A stretch of DNA of 54,741 nucleotides from Acidimicrobiales bacterium (GTDB lineage Bacteria; Actinomycetota; Acidimicrobiia; Acidimicrobiales; GCA-2861595), in contig DATAIT010000006.1 of NCBI GenBank assembly GCA_036262515.1, positions 1 through 54,741 on the forward strand. The letters are read 5' to 3'. Below, in pieces: positions 52,241 through 54,741 of the stretch. The notes beneath the pieces were generated by a model. The model saw nothing but the letters and a program-made list of their open reading frames with translations, was not told the origin of the DNA and made no database searches. Position 1 is the first letter of the stretch. Each line of letters opens with the position of its first letter. Position numbers and translations under genes: made by a program.

Positions 52241-54741
52241 GTGAGCCGGAGCAGTCCGACGGCGTCTCACCCGTCGCCTCGTCGGGGTCGGGCGGCCGTT
52301 CTCGCCCTGGTCATCGCGCTCGTCGCGACACTCCCCTTCGTGACGCCGGTCCGCGCCGCCAGCCCGTGCGACCCCCCGGTCACCAGCATCATCGCCTGCG
52401 AGAACTCCAAGCCGGGGAACCCGGAGAGTGAGTGGGACGTCACCGGAGCGGGGGACACGTCGATCCAGGGCTTCACCACCGACGTGAGCGTCAACGTCGG
52501 GGGGACCGTCGGGTTCAAGGTCAACACCAACGCCCGCTCGTACGTCCTGAACATCTACCGGGTCGGCTACTACGGCGGAGCGGGCGCCCGGAAGATCGCG
52601 ACGGTCTCCCCGTCGGTCGGACTTCCCCAGAGCCAGCCCGCCTGCATCAACCAGTCGTCCACCACCGGCCTGGTCGACTGCGGGAACTGGGCGCTGTCCG
52701 CGTCCTGGTCGGTGCCGTCCACCGCCGTTTCCGGTGTCTACATCGCCCGGCTCGTCCGCTCCGACACGGGCGGAGCAAGCCACATCCTGTTCGTGGTCCG
52801 AGACGACTCGAGCCACTCCGATCTGCTGCTGCAGACGTCGGACACCACGTGGACCGCATACAACTCTTACGGCGGGAACAGCTTGTATGTCGGCCAGCCC
52901 GCAGGCCGGGCGTACAAGGTCAGCTACAACCGGCCCCTCATCCTGCGCGGCGACCAGTACATGCGGGCGAACTTCTTCGCCAATGAGTACCCGATGGTCC
53001 GATGGCTGGAGTCCAACGGCTACGACGTGTCGTACACGTCCGGAGTGGACACCGAGCGGGCGGGAGCACGCATCCAGCAGCACGGGACGTTCATCTCCTC
53101 CGGCCACGACGAGTACTGGTCCGGAGGCCAGCGGGCGAACGTGGAGGCGGCCCGCGACGCGGGCGTGAACCTTGCCTTCTTCAGCGGGAACGAGGTGTTC
53201 TGGAAGACGCGTTGGGAGAACAGCGTCGATGCCTCCTCCACCGCCTACCGCACCCTCGTGACGTACAAGGAGACGAAGGCGGGGGCCAAGATCGACCCAA
53301 ACCCGGCGTGGACGGGGACGTGGCGGGACCCGAGGTTCAGCCCGCCGGCGGACGGGGGGCGGCCCGAGAACGGGCTCACGGGCACCATCTTCACCGTCAA
53401 CTGCTGCTGGGCGGCGTCCATCAAGGTTCCCGAGGACGACGGCAAGCTGCGCTTCTGGCGAGGCACGAGCGTCGCCTCGCAACCCACGGGCGGCGTCGCC
53501 ACGCTGGCGGCCGGGACGCTCGGGTACGAGTGGGACGAGGACCTCGACAACGGGTCTCGCCCCGCCGGACTGGTCGGGCTGTCGTCCACGACCATCGACG
53601 TCTCCCAGAAGCTGCTCGACTTCGGCGACACCTACGGGAACGGGCGGGCCACGCACCGCCTCACGCTCTACGGCGCGCCGAGCGGCGCGCTGGTCTTCGG
53701 CGCAGGCACGGTGCGGTGGTCCTGGGGGCTCGACGAGGTGCACGACGACGGCAGCTCGACCGCCGACGTGCGCATGCAGCAGGCAACCGTGAACCTGCTC
53801 GCCGACATGGACGCGCAACCGGCGACCATCCAGGCCGGGCTCACGGCAGCATCCAAGACCAGTGACACGACGGCGCCGACGGCCAGCATCACTGCTCCGG
53901 CGGCCGGAGCGAGCTACACGAACGGCAGCACGATCACCGTCGTCGGCACCGCCTCCGACGGCGGCGGTGGCCGGGTGGGGGGTGTCGAGGTGTCACTCGA
54001 CGGCGGGGCGTCGTGGCACCCGGCCACCGGACGCCAGTCGTGGAGCTACAGCGGACGGGCCACGGGGCTCGGCCCAACGACCGTGAAAGCCCGTGCCACC
54101 GACGACAGCGGGAACATCTCGCCGACCCCGGCGTCCGTCAACGTCACCGTCAACTGCCCGTGCTCGCTGTTCGCCACGTCCGCCGTCCCAACGGTGACGT
54201 CGTCGAGCGAGGCGGCTGCGCTCGAGCTCGGGGTCAAGTTCAGTTCGGACGTGAACGGATCGGTCACGGGCGTGCGCTTCTACAAGGGGACCGGCAACAC
54301 CGGCACCCACACCGGCACCCTGTGGACGTCGGGAGGAACACGGCTGGCGACGGCCACGTTCACCGCCGAGACCGGCTCCGGCTGGCAGCAGGTCACGTTC
54401 CCGTCACCGGTCGCCATCTCGGCCGGTGCCACGTACGTCGCCTCGTATTACACGCCCAGTGGGCGGTATGCGGTGGACGGCAACTACTTCGCCGTCGCTG
54501 TCGACAGCCCGCCGTTGCACGCGGTCAAGAGCACCGCGAACTCGGGCAACGGCGTCTACTTCTACGGCGCGGGGTTCCCCTACCAGAGCTACAACGCGTC
54601 CAACTACTGGGTCGACGTGGTCTTCACGGCCAGCACCACTCCCGACACCGTCGCCCCGACCGTCACGTCGACGTCGCCTGCCGCCGGAGCGAACGGTGTG
54701 GCCACCGGCGCCAAGCCCCAGGCCACGTTCTCCGAGGCCGT
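52241..54741 (+). CDS. Secreted N,N-dimethylformamidase-like protein with Ig-like and DUF4082 domains, cut by the right edge
   Basis: The frame opens with a GTG at 52241 and runs off the right end with no stop (833 codons visible). A signal peptide covers about residues 1-40 (basic start, hydrophobic core, cut near VRAAS). Residues about 50-525 resemble the large subunit C-terminal domain of N,N-dimethylformamidase (LNIYRVGYYGGAGARKI, the SYNRPLILRGDQYMRANFF region, SGHDEYWSGGQRANVEAARD, FFSGNEVFWKTRWE). A bacterial Ig-like domain follows (about 540-630, ITAPAAGASYTNGSTITVVG). Next is a DUF4082 domain (about 635-790, GVRFYKGTGNTGTHTGTLW), and finally the start of a Big_5-like domain (SPAAGANGVATGAKPQATFS). 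It is extracellular, with carbohydrate or surface binding likely. Enzymatic activity is unproven. The start lacks a strong ribosome binding site. Confidence 0.85.
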   Translation, partial: MSRSSPTASHPSPRRGRAAVLALVIALVATLPFVTPVRAASPCDPPVTSIIACENSKPGNPESEWDVTGAGDTSIQGFTTDVSVNVGGTVGFKVNTNARSYVLNIYRVGYYGGAGARKIATVSPSVGLPQSQPACINQSSTTGLVDCGNWALSASWSVPSTAVSGVYIARLVRSDTGGASHILFVVRDDSSHSDLLLQTSDTTWTAYNSYGGNSLYVGQPAGRAYKVSYNRPLILRGDQYMRANFFANEYPMVRWLESNGYDVSYTSGVDTERAGARIQQHGTFISSGHDEYWSGGQRANVEAARDAGVNLAFFSGNEVFWKTRWENSVDASSTAYRTLVTYKETKAGAKIDPNPAWTGTWRDPRFSPPADGGRPENGLTGTIFTVNCCWAASIKVPEDDGKLRFWRGTSVASQPTGGVATLAAGTLGYEWDEDLDNGSRPAGLVGLSSTTIDVSQKLLDFGDTYGNGRATHRLTLYGAPSGALVFGAGTVRWSWGLDEVHDDGSSTADVRMQQATVNLLADMDAQPATIQAGLTAASKTSDTTAPTASITAPAAGASYTNGSTITVVGTASDGGGGRVGGVEVSLDGGASWHPATGRQSWSYSGRATGLGPTTVKARATDDSGNISPTPASVNVTVNCPCSLFATSAVPTVTSSSEAAALELGVKFSSDVNGSVTGVRFYKGTGNTGTHTGTLWTSGGTRLATATFTAETGSGWQQVTFPSPVAISAGATYVASYYTPSGRYAVDGNYFAVAVDSPPLHAVKSTANSGNGVYFYGAGFPYQSYNASNYWVDVVFTASTTPDTVAPTVTSTSPAAGANGVATGAKPQATFSEA

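Overview
The window is a dense, very high-GC chromosomal segment with short spacers, many GTG starts and repeated 4-nt GTGA/ATGA gene overlaps. Gene content points to an actinobacterium: PAC2 family protein, class II DAHP synthase, a probable F420-dependent luciferase-like oxidoreductase, DUF222 (13E12-type) protein, a DosR-like helix-turn-helix and an SOS box of the actinobacterial TCGAAC-N4-GTTCGA type. A complete mreBCD-mrdA-rodA set and a secreted dimethylformamidase-like/DUF4082 protein are compatible with Acidimicrobiia, but that class assignment is an inference. Most of the window is conserved housekeeping sequence; no insertion sequence, prophage or CRISPR array was seen.

Layout. 1-4.8 kb (minus): a DUF222 protein cut by the left edge and headed by a perfect SOS box, then comEC, comEA and a thioredoxin-TPR protein. 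4.9-7.5 kb (plus): PAC2 protein overlapping a receiver-GAF-EAL protein. 7.5-11.6 kb (minus): LCP-family protein, lipoprotein, leuS. A tRNA-Ala(GGC) lies at 11.7 kb. 11.9-14.1 kb (minus): rsfS, an LCP-like/LytR_C protein and nadD. 14.2-17.8 kb: beta-lactamase-fold hydrolase, luciferase-like oxidoreductase, class II DAHP synthase. 17.9-22.1 kb (minus): phosphatase, CoxE-type VWA protein, MoxR ATPase, proA. 22.1-28.1 kb (plus): a five-gene envelope/stress-type cluster of AAA+ ATPase, solute-binding-like protein, solute-binding/VWA fusion, membrane coiled-coil protein and PspA. 28.1-35.8 kb (minus): proB, obg, rpmA, rplU, RNase E/G and a radical SAM pair. 35.9-37.8 kb: hemerythrin-like protein facing a two-cupredoxin lipoprotein across a strong hairpin. 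37.9-43.4 kb (minus): rodA, mrdA, mreD, mreC, mreB. 43.5-51.3 kb (minus): ndk, folC, a degenerate valyl-tRNA-synthetase-like protein in the usual valS position, a repeat protein, clpX, clpP, tig. 51.6 kb to the right edge (plus): a receiver-less DosR-like regulator and a large secreted protein that runs off the window.

How it fits together. The order tig-clpP-clpX-(valS)-folC-ndk ... rne-rplU-rpmA-obg-proB-proA-nadD-rsfS follows the usual actinobacterial order, but here it is split by the rod-shape cluster, the radical SAM pair, the PspA cluster and the MoxR/VWA genes. The two most interesting items are the ValRS-like protein, which has lost both HIGH and KMSKS signatures while keeping recognisable core and editing-domain motifs, and the AAA/solute-binding/VWA/PspA cluster, whose parts suggest an undescribed envelope-stress assembly.
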